DNA of 64,000 bases, taken from contig JAXMOK010000006.1 of NCBI GenBank assembly GCA_034669965.1, forward strand, positions 99,330-163,329, in the 5' to 3' direction. This stretch comes from HXMU1420-13 sp034669965. GTDB lineage: Bacteria; Bacteroidota; Rhodothermia; Balneolales; Balneolaceae. Within the stretch, counting starts at the first letter, position 1; every line of letters begins with the position of its first letter. The notes under the pieces are model-generated. The model was not told the DNA's origin. It worked only from the letters and a program-made list of their open reading frames with translations, and ran no database searches. Positions 9,275 through 18,318 of this stretch are shown here, piece after piece. Position numbers and translations under genes: made by a program.

Positions 9275-12200
9275 TCAAATATGTGCCTGTGCTTTTTTAT
9301 TAAATACTACCTGTTTAACAGAACTAACCAAGTTACCAATCCAATGTATCACTTGTTTTAATCCGAGTGATAGCGCGGGGGTAATGAAAAGTGTGAAAAG
9401 CACACCAAAAGTTAATCCAAATATCACGGTTTTAGCCAGCGGCGACCAGATTTCAGCTCCGGCACCTAACTCCAGCGAAAGCGGAATCATCGAACAGATG
9501 GTGGTGATTGCAGTAAGCAAAACGGGTCGCATTCGGCGCTTACATGCTTCTAAGATATTTTGCATAAAGGCCGAATCCCGTTCGAGATTGAATTCCATAT
9601 TTCGAGTTCTAAGATGCATATAATCAACCAATACAATACCATTATTAAGGATGATACCAACCAACATAAACAGTCCGATGTTTCCGGTAGTGCTTAAAGG
9701 TGATCCGGTAAGCATTAGCCCAGCTAAGGCACCGAATAATGCCATTGGTATACAGAACCAAATTACGAATGGATCGCGGAAGTTTTCGAACAACGAAGCC
9801 ATAATCATAAACATTAAAACAATGGCGGCCAACCCAGCCCAAATAAATTGATTCATAGCCTGCTGGGTTTCGAAACTAGCACCTGTGAATTCATACCGAT
9901 AGCCTTCGGGCATTACAATTTCTTCATCGATAAAATTGGTGATTAATGCTTTGTATTCATCCGATTCCCCATTGAACTGAATGTTTACATCCAACAAGAT
10001 TTCGCGATTTCGTTTAGAATAGGAATCTACTCCTTTGGTTTCAACAAACTCACCTACGGCTACTACCGGAATTCGTTGATCGCCGTACTGAAGTACTTCC
10101 AGATCAAAGAGATCTTCCCGCGATGTCAATGCATCTTTAGAAGTTCGAACCTCAATCGGAATTTCCCGTCCTTCTGTTCTAAAGTAACCGGCCTGATTTC
10201 CTAAAGTTTGAGTTCTCAAATTACTAGCTACATTGGCAACGCCTGCATTTAATAACCCAACGCGATTTCGATCAACGATAAACTGTAATTCAGGAGTTGG
10301 ATCGGTTCGACCGTTATCTACCGAAATGATATTTGGGTCGTTAAGCAATCGTTCTTCAATCTGATTGGAAACTTTTAGCAACTGTTCCATTTCGGGGCCA
10401 ACCAAAGTGAGTCGCAACGAACTGCCACCGAAACTGAATCCACGGCCACCAAATCGTAATCCGCCACCTTCTACCGAAGCACGTACCGTTGCTCCGGGAT
10501 AGGTTAATTCCTGCCGTAAAGCCGCGGCCAACTCGTTACTGGTAATGTCGCGTTCTTCGATAGGAACTAAATTTAGTGTAAAACTGCCACGATTACTTTG
10601 CTCGGTCCAACGGCTTCGGCCAATACTTGAAATCAAGGTTTCAATTTCAGGTTTTTGAAGCAGTTTCTCTTCGAATTGCTTCATCACTTCTACTGTTTTA
10701 ACCAGTTTTGTGCCTTCCTGTAAGGTGACGTTTACATCAATTTCACCGGAATCGGTTTCAGGGAATCCTTCTTTGGTAATGTTTTGGAACAAGTAAACAG
10801 TGCCCCCAATAATCCCAATCAACATCAGAGTTGGTATCCATTTATGATGCATAATCCAGTTTAACACTTTGCCATAGCCACCTTCGAGCTTGTGCATGGC
10901 TTTGAAAACCAAGCCACCTTTGTTGAACTGATCCAGATCTAATACGAGTAAGGCTACTACAGGGACAAGAATTATGGATGACAAAAACGAAATCCCGATA
11001 GCAAAGCTGATAGTAATTGCAAACTCGCGAAATAACGTTCCTTGCACCCCTGTGATTAACGTGATTGGAATAAAAACACCCAATGTGGTTAAGGTTGAGC
11101 CAAGTAGCGGTCCAATAACTTCGTTGGTTCCCGATAACGCTGCTTCCATTTTGGCTACGCCGTCCTCCATTTTTCGGGCGATACTTTCCGAAACTACAAT
11201 GGCATTATCAACCAATAAACCAATGGCCAGCGCAAGTGCTGAAATCGTAAAGATGTTTAATGTTAAGCCTACAGCGTACATAGCTGCAAAACAAGCGGCA
11301 ATGGAAACCGGAATCGAAATAGCCACTACTAAAGAAATGCGCCATCCACCCATAAAAATTAAAATAATAAACACCACAACCAGCAAAGCAATCAACGATG
11401 ATTGTGCCAAATTGTTGATGGAATCGTCGATGGTTTGTCCTTCATCGCTCAAAATGCGCAGTTCAACATCTGGTGGGAGTTTCTCATTTAATTCAGGTAC
11501 CACTGCTTTTACTGCATTTACTACATCTAGCGTATTGGCATCCGAGTTTTTTTGTATTTCGATGGATACACTATTGTTACCATTCACATTTACAAGGCTC
11601 GTTACCTCTGTGAAACCGTCTGATACATCTGCCACATCACCAACGCGAATGGGAACGCCATTTTCTGCCACTTTAATGATGGTTTGCCGGATTTCTTCCA
11701 CCGTTTTATACATCGACTCAGCCCGTACACTATAGCTGATGTTCTGAGCAAGCACATTTCCCATTGGGAGTTGAGTATTATTGCTAGAAATCGCGTTTTC
11801 GATTTCTTGCGGAACTAAGCTGTGTTGTGCTAGTCGCATGGGCGAAACATCCACATAAATTCGTCGCTCCAGTCCACCTCGGGTGTCTGCTGAAGCCAAA
11901 CCTATTAATCGCTCCAAATTCGGCTCCACTACTTCGATAGCTAGATTTCGTAGCTCATCCAATCCTTTCTGCCCCGAGTTAATACTCAACTGCATGATAG
12001 GTCGGTTTTCCGGATCAAATTGAAAAATAACAGGTTCACGTGCTTGTTGAGGAAGATCGTTTCGAATCTGATCGATCGCCTTTTGAATTTTCAACTCTGT
12101 TTTTCTAATATCGGTGCCATCATATAAGCGCATAATGATAAACGCATTTCCACGGCTAACTCGCGCTTCCAGGCTTTCAATACCTTCGATAGCAGATACA

Positions 12201-12418
12201 GCGCCTTCAATCGGAGTTACAATAATCCTATCGATATCCTCAGGTGCTACATTTTGGTAACCTGTTGAAATAGCCAACACAGGAATATTAAGCTTTGGGA
12301 AAAGCGTAACTCGTAAATTGGTGAGCGAGAATATCCCGAAACCTACAATAATCAACGTACACATGATTACGGTAATCGGGCGGTTTAGTATCCCTCCGGT
12401 CAGGCTAAATTTCTTCAT
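9275..12418 (-). CDS. RND-family efflux permease (second permease of the operon)
   Basis: 1047 residues, the normal length for a hydrophobe/amphiphile-efflux RND pump. It has an N-terminal membrane helix (PITVIMCTLIIVGFGIFSL), a large periplasmic porter domain, a central TM block around residues 335-500, a second periplasmic domain, and a C-terminal TM block from about residue 870. Membrane helix 4 reads ALAIGLLVDNAIVVSESI, so the usual Asp-Asp proton-relay pair is Asp-Asn here. The start codon overlaps the stop of the upstream permease by four bases (ATGA), which indicates translational coupling and probably a heteromeric pump. The pump would use the proton gradient to export drugs, detergents or lipophilic compounds; the substrate is unknown. 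Confidence 0.93.
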   Translation of the reverse strand: MKKFSLTGGILNRPITVIMCTLIIVGFGIFSLTNLRVTLFPKLNIPVLAISTGYQNVAPEDIDRIIVTPIEGAVSAIEGIESLEARVSRGNAFIIMRLYDGTDIRKTELKIQKAIDQIRNDLPQQAREPVIFQFDPENRPIMQLSINSGQKGLDELRNLAIEVVEPNLERLIGLASADTRGGLERRIYVDVSPMRLAQHSLVPQEIENAISSNNTQLPMGNVLAQNISYSVRAESMYKTVEEIRQTIIKVAENGVPIRVGDVADVSDGFTEVTSLVNVNGNNSVSIEIQKNSDANTLDVVNAVKAVVPELNEKLPPDVELRILSDEGQTIDDSINNLAQSSLIALLVVVFIILIFMGGWRISLVVAISIPVSIAACFAAMYAVGLTLNIFTISALALAIGLLVDNAIVVSESIARKMEDGVAKMEAALSGTNEVIGPLLGSTLTTLGVFIPITLITGVQGTLFREFAITISFAIGISFLSSIILVPVVALLVLDLDQFNKGGLVFKAMHKLEGGYGKVLNWIMHHKWIPTLMLIGIIGGTVYLFQNITKEGFPETDSGEIDVNVTLQEGTKLVKTVEVMKQFEEKLLQKPEIETLISSIGRSRWTEQSNRGSFTLNLVPIEERDITSNELAAALRQELTYPGATVRASVEGGGLRFGGRGFSFGGSSLRLTLVGPEMEQLLKVSNQIEERLLNDPNIISVDNGRTDPTPELQFIVDRNRVGLLNAGVANVASNLRTQTLGNQAGYFRTEGREIPIEVRTSKDALTSREDLFDLEVLQYGDQRIPVVAVGEFVETKGVDSYSKRNREILLDVNIQFNGESDEYKALITNFIDEEIVMPEGYRYEFTGASFETQQAMNQFIWAGLAAIVLMFMIMASLFENFRDPFVIWFCIPMALFGALAGLMLTGSPLSTTGNIGLFMLVGIILNNGIVLVDYMHLRTRNMEFNLERDSAFMQNILEACKRRMRPVLLTAITTICSMIPLSLELGAGAEIWSPLAKTVIFGLTFGVLFTLFITPALSLGLKQVIHWIGNLVSSVKQVVFNKKAQAHI

Positions 12419-15400
12419 GCTGTTACCTCTTCTTTGGCAAGTGGATCTTCTTTGTGGATGGCATCGAATCCCATTTTACTCACACCTTTGTTAATCAGGT
12501 TGTAAATACTTGGAACAACAAACAGCATCAAAAAGGTAGACATAGTAAGTCCGCCAATTACCGTTCGTGCCATTGGGCTCCAGGTTTCTGAACCGGAGCC
12601 GATTTCAAGCGCTAGTGGCACCATCGACAAAATGGTGGTTAGCGCAGTCATTAAAATTGGGCGTAAACGTCGAGTAGCGCCTTGTACAATAGCTTCGTGG
12701 CGAGGCAAACCCCGGGCCTGCAAAATCTTGATGTAATCAATCATTACAATTCCGTTGTTTACAACAATACCCGAGAGTAATATTAACCCAACCATGGATG
12801 TTACACTGATAGGCGTGCTTGTTAATCCAAGCATAATCAACACGCCGGAAAGGGCTAAAGGAATAGTGAAAATGATGATAAATGGTTCGATCAGACTTTC
12901 GAACTGAGAAGCCATTACCATGTAAGTTAAAATTCCTGCGATGGCAAAAGCGATCAATAAGAAGTTAAACGATTCGGCTTGTTCTTCAGCAGAACCCGCC
13001 AGTGCGTATCGATAGCCTTCAGGCCATTGAATTTCGTCGAGTAGCATTTGGGCTTCAGCGGAAGCATTCTTCAAATCGATGTCGTCCAATTCAGTGAATA
13101 TTTCAACCACACGCTCCTGATCTATTCGCGTAACATTCGTAGGGCCCGTAAATCGCTCAATACGAGCAAGATTACTCAGTGGCATCCATTCGCCGGATGG
13201 AGTTTGAATCTGTATGTCTTCCAAATCAGAAGAAGCTGATTTCTGAAGTGGATCGAGCTCTACCAATACTTCAAATTCCACGCCTTGATCTACGAAACTG
13301 GTGGCAATCGAACCCTGAACCGCATTACTCACAAAACTCGCTACCTGATTGGTATTCATACCTACTAATGATATTCGCTCACGATCCATCACCAATCGCA
13401 ATTCCGGGCGCCCTTGATCTGCTGTAGAATAGGCACTTACAACACCATTAATTTGAAGCAGACGCTCTTTTACGCCTTCAGTAAGGTCTTTTTTGATTTC
13501 AGGATCGTAGCCATAAATCTGAACGATCAAACCGTTTTCGCCATCTGGTGAAAGTGGATCGATTACAATTTCCTGTACAGCTACACCGGGTACAATTTGC
13601 AAATCGATAAGCGCCTGATTAACAATATCGAATTGAGTGCGTTCTCGTTCATCCTGCCCAATTAACTCAACACGGATGGTTCCGGTAAATCCACCTGGGT
13701 TGTCGGCACCTTCAATTCCTTCCTTATCACCATAATCCGAAACGATAATTCGGGCTTCGGGAATGGTTCGTGAAAGCACGTTTTCAACTTGTTTGATAGA
13801 ACGTTCGAGCTCCAATAAACTAACTCCCGGTTCTCGACTCACCTCCAGCGTAAATGCATTTTCATCAACACGAGGGAAGAATTCGCCACCCAGAGAATTG
13901 AAAATTGGTAAGGTAATCACAAAAAATATTACCGATCCAATAATGATTAATCCACTTCGATGTAAGGCTGAATCAAGCTGACGCGAATACATTTCTTCTA
14001 ACTTTGTAAGTAAATCGCTGAAGAATACAGCTACTCGATTTTCTGACTGGAAATTTGATTCTCCATCTTTAAAAAACTGAGAAGTCATCATCGGGATAAG
14101 CGTTAAAGCTACCAATGAAGAAACAGACAACGAGAACGAAATGGTAAGTGCTAAATCGCGAAATAAGAATCCGGCAATACCCGGTACAAATAGAATCGGC
14201 AGAAACACAACCAATGTGGTAAGGGTAGAAATAACTACCGGTACAGCAACCTCTTTGGCTCCCATTACCGCTGCATCTTTTCGATTATTGCCTTCCTCTC
14301 GAAACCTAAAAATATTCTCGAGCACTACAACGGCATCATCAACAACAAGCCCCACGGCAAGCGTTAACCCGGAAAGTGATATGATATTCAAACTCAGGTT
14401 CGCAAAATCCATCACTGCAAAGGTGGTGATGATAGAAACGGGAATCGAAATGGCGATGATGAGTGCAGATCGCCCACTTCGCAAAAAGACGAGTAGAATT
14501 AATACTACTAGAATAATGGCTTGTAAACCGGTAAGCAATAAGTTCTCGATCGACATTTTGATGAACTCGGCTTTGTTGGTAAGCACTTCTACTACAATAT
14601 CATCAGGTAGACTTTCCTGTATCGTTCCCAAGCTGGAAATTACTTCATCGGCGGCAACAACTACGTTAGCATCACTTTGGCGATATATATTGATGATAAT
14701 TCCATCTTCGCCATCCACTTGTACATTGCCTATGGGCTGGGCAATTCCATCTTCCACAGTGGCTACATCTTTTAGAAATAGAGTTTGTCCGTCGCGAACT
14801 TCAACCACAGTATTCCGGATTTGCTCAACCGTTTTTAACTCACCCATTGTACGCAGCGAATACACCGTATTTCCTTCAATCAGCTGCCCGGCCGGAACCT
14901 GAATATTTTCTGCAGATAAGCGTGAAGAAATATCTGAAATGGTGACGTTGTACAAGCGCATTTTTTCGCTGTCGATAGTCACGTTAATTTGCCGCTCTAA
15001 TCCACCGGAAGTTTCTGCCGATGCAATGCCATTAATTCGTTCAATGCGTTGCTCTAGCACCTGTGTGGCGTAAGTTCTCAGGTCGCGGGATGATCGCACG
15101 TCGGAAGTAACCGCCAATACAACAATCGGCTCTTGGTTTGGATCGTAGCTGAAAACAAGTGGAGTTTCTGCATCGCGGGGGATAGACCTAGAAACGAAAC
15201 CAAGTTGTTTACGAACATCATTTTCGGCTTCGTAAAGATCGGTACCCCAGTTGAAATTTAGTTTTACAACGGATGCGCCTTGGCTCGAAAGTGAGCGCAC
15301 TCTGCGAATACCACTAATACTGCCAACCTGCTCTTCGATAGGGCGGGTAACCAGTGCTTCGATATCTTCGGGAGCTACGCCTTCGTAGCCGGTATAAATG

Positions 15401-15540
15401 GTAATGGTTGGAAAGCTAACATCAGGATATAGATTCAAACGAAGTTGAGATACTCCGAAAATACCGAATCCGATCAGGATTAAGCTTACCATTAAAAATG
15501 TGATTGGGCGTTGAACCGCCAGTTTTGATAGACCGCCCAT
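12415..15540 (-). CDS. RND-family efflux permease (first permease of the operon)
   Basis: 1041 residues with the full RND layout: first helix PITFLMVSLILIGFGIFGVS, porter domain, TM2-6 around residues 335-500, second porter domain, TM8-12 at the end. Membrane helix 4 reads TLAVGLVVDDAIVVLENI and keeps both relay aspartates, unlike its partner. It sits two bases after the adaptor gene and overlaps the next permease by four bases, so adaptor, permease 1 and permease 2 are one operon. Two permeases with one adaptor recall the MdtABC arrangement, in which both permeases assemble into one trimer; that assembly is inferred here. No outer membrane TolC-type gene is nearby. Confidence 0.94.
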   Translation of the reverse strand: MGGLSKLAVQRPITFLMVSLILIGFGIFGVSQLRLNLYPDVSFPTITIYTGYEGVAPEDIEALVTRPIEEQVGSISGIRRVRSLSSQGASVVKLNFNWGTDLYEAENDVRKQLGFVSRSIPRDAETPLVFSYDPNQEPIVVLAVTSDVRSSRDLRTYATQVLEQRIERINGIASAETSGGLERQINVTIDSEKMRLYNVTISDISSRLSAENIQVPAGQLIEGNTVYSLRTMGELKTVEQIRNTVVEVRDGQTLFLKDVATVEDGIAQPIGNVQVDGEDGIIINIYRQSDANVVVAADEVISSLGTIQESLPDDIVVEVLTNKAEFIKMSIENLLLTGLQAIILVVLILLVFLRSGRSALIIAISIPVSIITTFAVMDFANLSLNIISLSGLTLAVGLVVDDAVVVLENIFRFREEGNNRKDAAVMGAKEVAVPVVISTLTTLVVFLPILFVPGIAGFLFRDLALTISFSLSVSSLVALTLIPMMTSQFFKDGESNFQSENRVAVFFSDLLTKLEEMYSRQLDSALHRSGLIIIGSVIFFVITLPIFNSLGGEFFPRVDENAFTLEVSREPGVSLLELERSIKQVENVLSRTIPEARIIVSDYGDKEGIEGADNPGGFTGTIRVELIGQDERERTQFDIVNQALIDLQIVPGVAVQEIVIDPLSPDGENGLIVQIYGYDPEIKKDLTEGVKERLLQINGVVSAYSTADQGRPELRLVMDRERISLVGMNTNQVASFVSNAVQGSIATSFVDQGVEFEVLVELDPLQKSASSDLEDIQIQTPSGEWMPLSNLARIERFTGPTNVTRIDQERVVEIFTELDDIDLKNASAEAQMLLDEIQWPEGYRYALAGSAEEQAESFNFLLIAFAIAGILTYMVMASQFESLIEPFIIIFTIPLALSGVLIMLGLTSTPISVTSMVGLILLSGIVVNNGIVMIDYIKILQARGLPRHEAIVQGATRRLRPILMTALTTILSMVPLALEIGSGSETWSPMARTVIGGLTMSTFLMLFVVPSIYNLINKGVSKMGFDAIHKEDPLAKEEVTA

Positions 15541-15542
15541 AA

Positions 15543-16928
15543 TTAATTATTAGAAGCGTTTGCGGTTCTGATACTGTCCATAAGCGCGCGTCGCTCTTCC
15601 TGATTCATATTTTGCATGCGCTGGCGCATTTTTTGGCGTTCTTCATCGCTCATGTTTGCAAAAGCTGCTCCGCCAGGGGCACCCGGCCGGCCTCCGGTTG
15701 GTCGTGCGTTTTGTCCTTGATCAGAACCACCACCAGCAATTTCTGAGCTTTGTGGGGATGAGAAATCAGATCCAGTTGCCACTCTAATTTTACCGCCATC
15801 TTTTAAGCTCGCTTGGCCGGTTACAATGATGTTGTCGCCTGGGCGTAATCCGGAAAGAACCTCAATTTTATCACCTTGCTCAATTCCTAACTGTAAAGGA
15901 CGCAATTCCACCACCGAATCACCTACCGATACAAAAACAGAGTAAGTTCGATCTAAAGAAATAGTATTCGATTCCGGTTCTACCACTGTTTCTACTTTTT
16001 CAACTAAGGCACTTCGCGGCACAACGACTGCTCGCGGTTTATAATCAATATCGATAATGCTTTCGGTAAGCACGCCCGGATAAATGCTTGAGCCGGTATT
16101 AGTAAGTGAAATTACAACTTCCCCTAAACCTGTTGTGGCATCAAGTTGAGGACTTTTTCTGCTTATAACACCTTCAGCTGTGGCACTATTTTCGTTTGAA
16201 ACACGAAGCTTCACTTGTTGTCCGATTTTCACAAATCGCCAATCTTGTACCGGTAAAAACACACGCGATTCGTAACCAACTAAATTAGCTACTTCAAATA
16301 ATGCTTGCGATGCGTTGGCAATATCACCTTCTTCGCCTGAGCGCGAAATAATCACTCCGCGAACCGGTGATCGTACCTCTGTATAGTTGAAATTTTCTCT
16401 AGCTTGCGTTAACGAAGCTTTTGCCGACTGAAAAGAAGCGACCGAACTTTGGTATGAAGCCTGAGCAGCTTCCAACTCAGCAGGACTACTTAGTTCACGA
16501 TCTACAAGTGTTCGAAGACGATAATATGCTGCGCTGTCTCGCGAAACAGCTATGCGACTTTGCGCAACCTGTGCTTCTGCTTGTAATAATTGATCACGAA
16601 AAGTAGCGTCGTTAATTTTGGCTAAAAGCTGTCTCTGACGAACAGTATCGCCCAAATCAACATAAAAACGATTGATTCTGTTTGAAACCTGTGGTGTAAT
16701 GGAGATTACATCCTGTGCTTTAATCGTTCCAAACGATCGCACCTGATCTGCTATGGGTTGTAAGGTTACGTTTTGTGTTTCAACACTAGTAATTCGGTCG
16801 TTGTTACCGCCGGCACTCCAGCCACCCCAACCGCCGTTATTAGAATTTGAAGATGATTCTTCGTCCGAGCCACCGCAGCCCAGAAAAACCAATGAAAGAA
16901 TGAATGCCAAAAAGAGTAAATTTTTCAC
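15543..16928 (-). CDS. RND efflux periplasmic adaptor (membrane fusion) lipoprotein
   Basis: 461 residues with a lipobox (SLVFLGC, lipidated Cys18) and then a Gly/Ser/Asn-rich linker. The adaptor core starts at about residue 50: barrel-sandwich half (VRSFGTIKAQDVISITPQVS), alpha-hairpin (about 95-170), second lipoyl half (VRSPVRGVIISRSGEEGDI), then beta-barrel and membrane-proximal domains (RPLQLGIEQGDKIEVLSGLR). It links the inner membrane permeases encoded next to it with an outer membrane channel. The last 80 residues are unusual: a Gly/Pro-rich spacer and a Met/Arg/Glu-rich helix (MSDEERQKMRQRMQNMN) not normally part of adaptors. First gene of the operon; no local regulator gene is visible. 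Confidence 0.92.
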   Translation of the reverse strand: MKNLLFLAFILSLVFLGCGGSDEESSSNSNNGGWGGWSAGGNNDRITSVETQNVTLQPIADQVRSFGTIKAQDVISITPQVSNRINRFYVDLGDTVRQRQLLAKINDATFRDQLLQAEAQVAQSRIAVSRDSAAYYRLRTLVDRELSSPAELEAAQASYQSSVASFQSAKASLTQARENFNYTEVRSPVRGVIISRSGEEGDIANASQALFEVANLVGYESRVFLPVQDWRFVKIGQQVKLRVSNENSATAEGVISRKSPQLDATTGLGEVVISLTNTGSSIYPGVLTESIIDIDYKPRAVVVPRSALVEKVETVVEPESNTISLDRTYSVFVSVGDSVVELRPLQLGIEQGDKIEVLSGLRPGDNIIVTGQASLKDGGKIRVATGSDFSSPQSSEIAGGGSDQGQNARPTGGRPGAPGGAAFANMSDEERQKMRQRMQNMNQEERRALMDSIRTANASNN

Positions 16929-17004
16929 AGAAATATGTATGTGTTGAGTTTGGTTCCTAAGACTATAAATTTCGCTAAATAGTTCAGCAGTAATGAGTTT
17001 TAGC

Positions 17005-17038
17005 TTGTAAAAAAAAGCAATTGATGGTTTACATTTTG
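17005..17038 (+). promoter_or_regulatory. Candidate Bacteroidota-type promoter of the transaldolase gene
   Basis: TTG at 17005-17007 and TACATTTTG at 17030-17038 are 22 bases apart. This fits the TTG / TAnnTTTG promoter of this phylum apart from one extra T. It lies about 65 bases before the ATG at 17104. Sequence match only. Confidence 0.4.
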
Positions 17039-17103
17039 AAATGAATGGGAGCTGTTTATTCCGTAATTTCAGGCTCGAAATTCCACCTCAAAAAAACGTA
17101 TAC

Positions 17104-17763
17104 ATGAAATTTTTTATCGATACCGCAAACCTTGAAGAAATACAGGAAGCCAATGATCTGGGTGTGCTTGATGGCGTAACTACCAATCCGAGCTTATGCG
17201 CGAAAATCGGAGTCAGAGATTTCGAAGGTCACATTAAGAAGATTTGCGACATTGTTGAAGGTGATGTATCTGCTGAGGTCGTTTCAACTACCTACAACGA
17301 GATGGTGGAAGAAGGGCGGAAAATTGCCAAGATCGCTGACAACGTGGTTGTTAAAATCCCATTGATTAAAGATGGAATCAAAGCCATTAAAACCTTTTCT
17401 GAAGAAGGCATCAAAACCAATTGCACGCTTTGTTTTTCTTCAACCCAGGCACTAATTGCTGCAAAAGCTGGTGCAACCTACATTTCTCCATTTATTGGCC
17501 GTTTGGATGATATTTCTACCGATGGGATGCAGTTGATCCGAGATATCGTGGAGATTTATGTGAACTACGGATTCCCTACTGAAGTATTGGCAGCTAGTAT
17601 CCGCCACCCAATGCATGTGGTTGATTGTGCAAAAGCAGGCGCCGATGTTGCTACCATGCCATTGAGTGTTATCAATGGGTTGTTAAAGCATCCGTTAACC
17701 GATAGCGGCTTAGCTCGTTTCCTAAAAGACTGGGAAGACCTGCAGGAAAGCCTGAAGAGTTAA
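17104..17763 (+). CDS. tal: Transaldolase, short MipB/TalC (fructose-6-phosphate aldolase-like) class
   Basis: 219 residues from ATG 17104, where the protein begins with the family-typical MKFFIDTANLEEI; the frame stays open upstream to 17041, but nothing there looks coding. Key motifs are DGVTTNPSL, the Schiff-base lysine in VVVKIPL (Lys84), TNCTLCFSSTQALIAAKAGA and SPFIGRLDDI. The length matches the roughly 215-residue decameric TalC/MipB class. It moves a dihydroxyacetone unit between sugar phosphates in the non-oxidative pentose phosphate pathway in the cytoplasm. Some members of the class act as fructose-6-phosphate aldolases, which sequence alone does not settle. The gene is alone on this strand and its stop overlaps that of the convergent CIA30 gene. 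Confidence 0.93.
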   Translation: MKFFIDTANLEEIQEANDLGVLDGVTTNPSLCAKIGVRDFEGHIKKICDIVEGDVSAEVVSTTYNEMVEEGRKIAKIADNVVVKIPLIKDGIKAIKTFSEEGIKTNCTLCFSSTQALIAAKAGATYISPFIGRLDDISTDGMQLIRDIVEIYVNYGFPTEVLAASIRHPMHVVDCAKAGADVATMPLSVINGLLKHPLTDSGLARFLKDWEDLQESLKS

Positions 17764-18290
17764 TAAATCGAGATGTAATCAATCTCGAGTGTATAAGTCG
17801 ATTCCTTTTTTTCTTTCGATATGAATCCAAGTCGTCTAAACGGCTTGGATTTCTTTTTGTAGAAGGTTTTACCGGTATACTCTCCCATACGGGTTTGGTA
17901 CAACTGATCGATCGAAATGATTTTGGTTACCCATTGTCCCTCGGTTTTATTCAAGGGATAGGAGAAATAGGGGCGATAAAACTGATTATACTGCTCCAAC
18001 ATCAACGCAAAATCAAGACCTTCCAATCGGTAGCGAACTTCAATGGTTTTGGCTTCCGACAAGTCCAACTGTAGCCGGTTACTGCGAAGTGAGGCAAAAC
18101 CACCATTGTTAGCGAAAGAAATGGCTCCTTCAAAATGAATTTGGTTATCCGATAAATACGCATTTCCAACCGATCTTCCACCCATAACCCCATCATTAAT
18201 CACCAACCAATTAGAGCCCGATTTGGAGTTTCCGAAATCATAATTCAGAATGGGATCGGTGAAAAGTAAAAGTAGAAGTAGTGAAATCAT
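17760..18290 (-). CDS. CIA30-family protein, likely exported
   Basis: 176 residues. After a short hydrophobic N-terminus (LLLLLLFTDPI) comes the CIA30 domain (NADH:ubiquinone oxidoreductase intermediate-associated protein 30 fold): WLVINDGVMGGRS, FEGAISFANNGGFASLRS and ending LEIDYISIY. Mitochondrial CIA30/NDUFAF1 is a complex I assembly factor. The bacterial relatives are beta-sandwich proteins, often exported and of unknown role, so complex I assembly should not be assumed. The stop codon overlaps that of the convergent transaldolase gene by four bases, leaving no room for a terminator between them. Confidence 0.82.
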   Translation of the reverse strand: MISLLLLLLFTDPILNYDFGNSKSGSNWLVINDGVMGGRSVGNAYLSDNQIHFEGAISFANNGGFASLRSNRLQLDLSEAKTIEVRYRLEGLDFALMLEQYNQFYRPYFSYPLNKTEGQWVTKIISIDQLYQTRMGEYTGKTFYKKKSKPFRRLGFISKEKKESTYTLEIDYISIY

Positions 18291-18318
18291 GAAATTCGTT
18301 TCAAATAGTTAAAATTTT

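Noticed and set aside
10974..11735. 253-codon plus-strand frame inside the second RND permease
   Set aside because: It is antisense to a strongly supported permease gene and its protein is low in sense (Ser/Thr/Ala-rich with no family pattern). The same holds for 14141-14902 in the first permease.
17041..17103. Upstream extension of the transaldolase frame
   Set aside because: The 21 extra residues do not fit the family, whose members begin MKFFIDTAN as at 17104, and they run from just after the presumed promoter.
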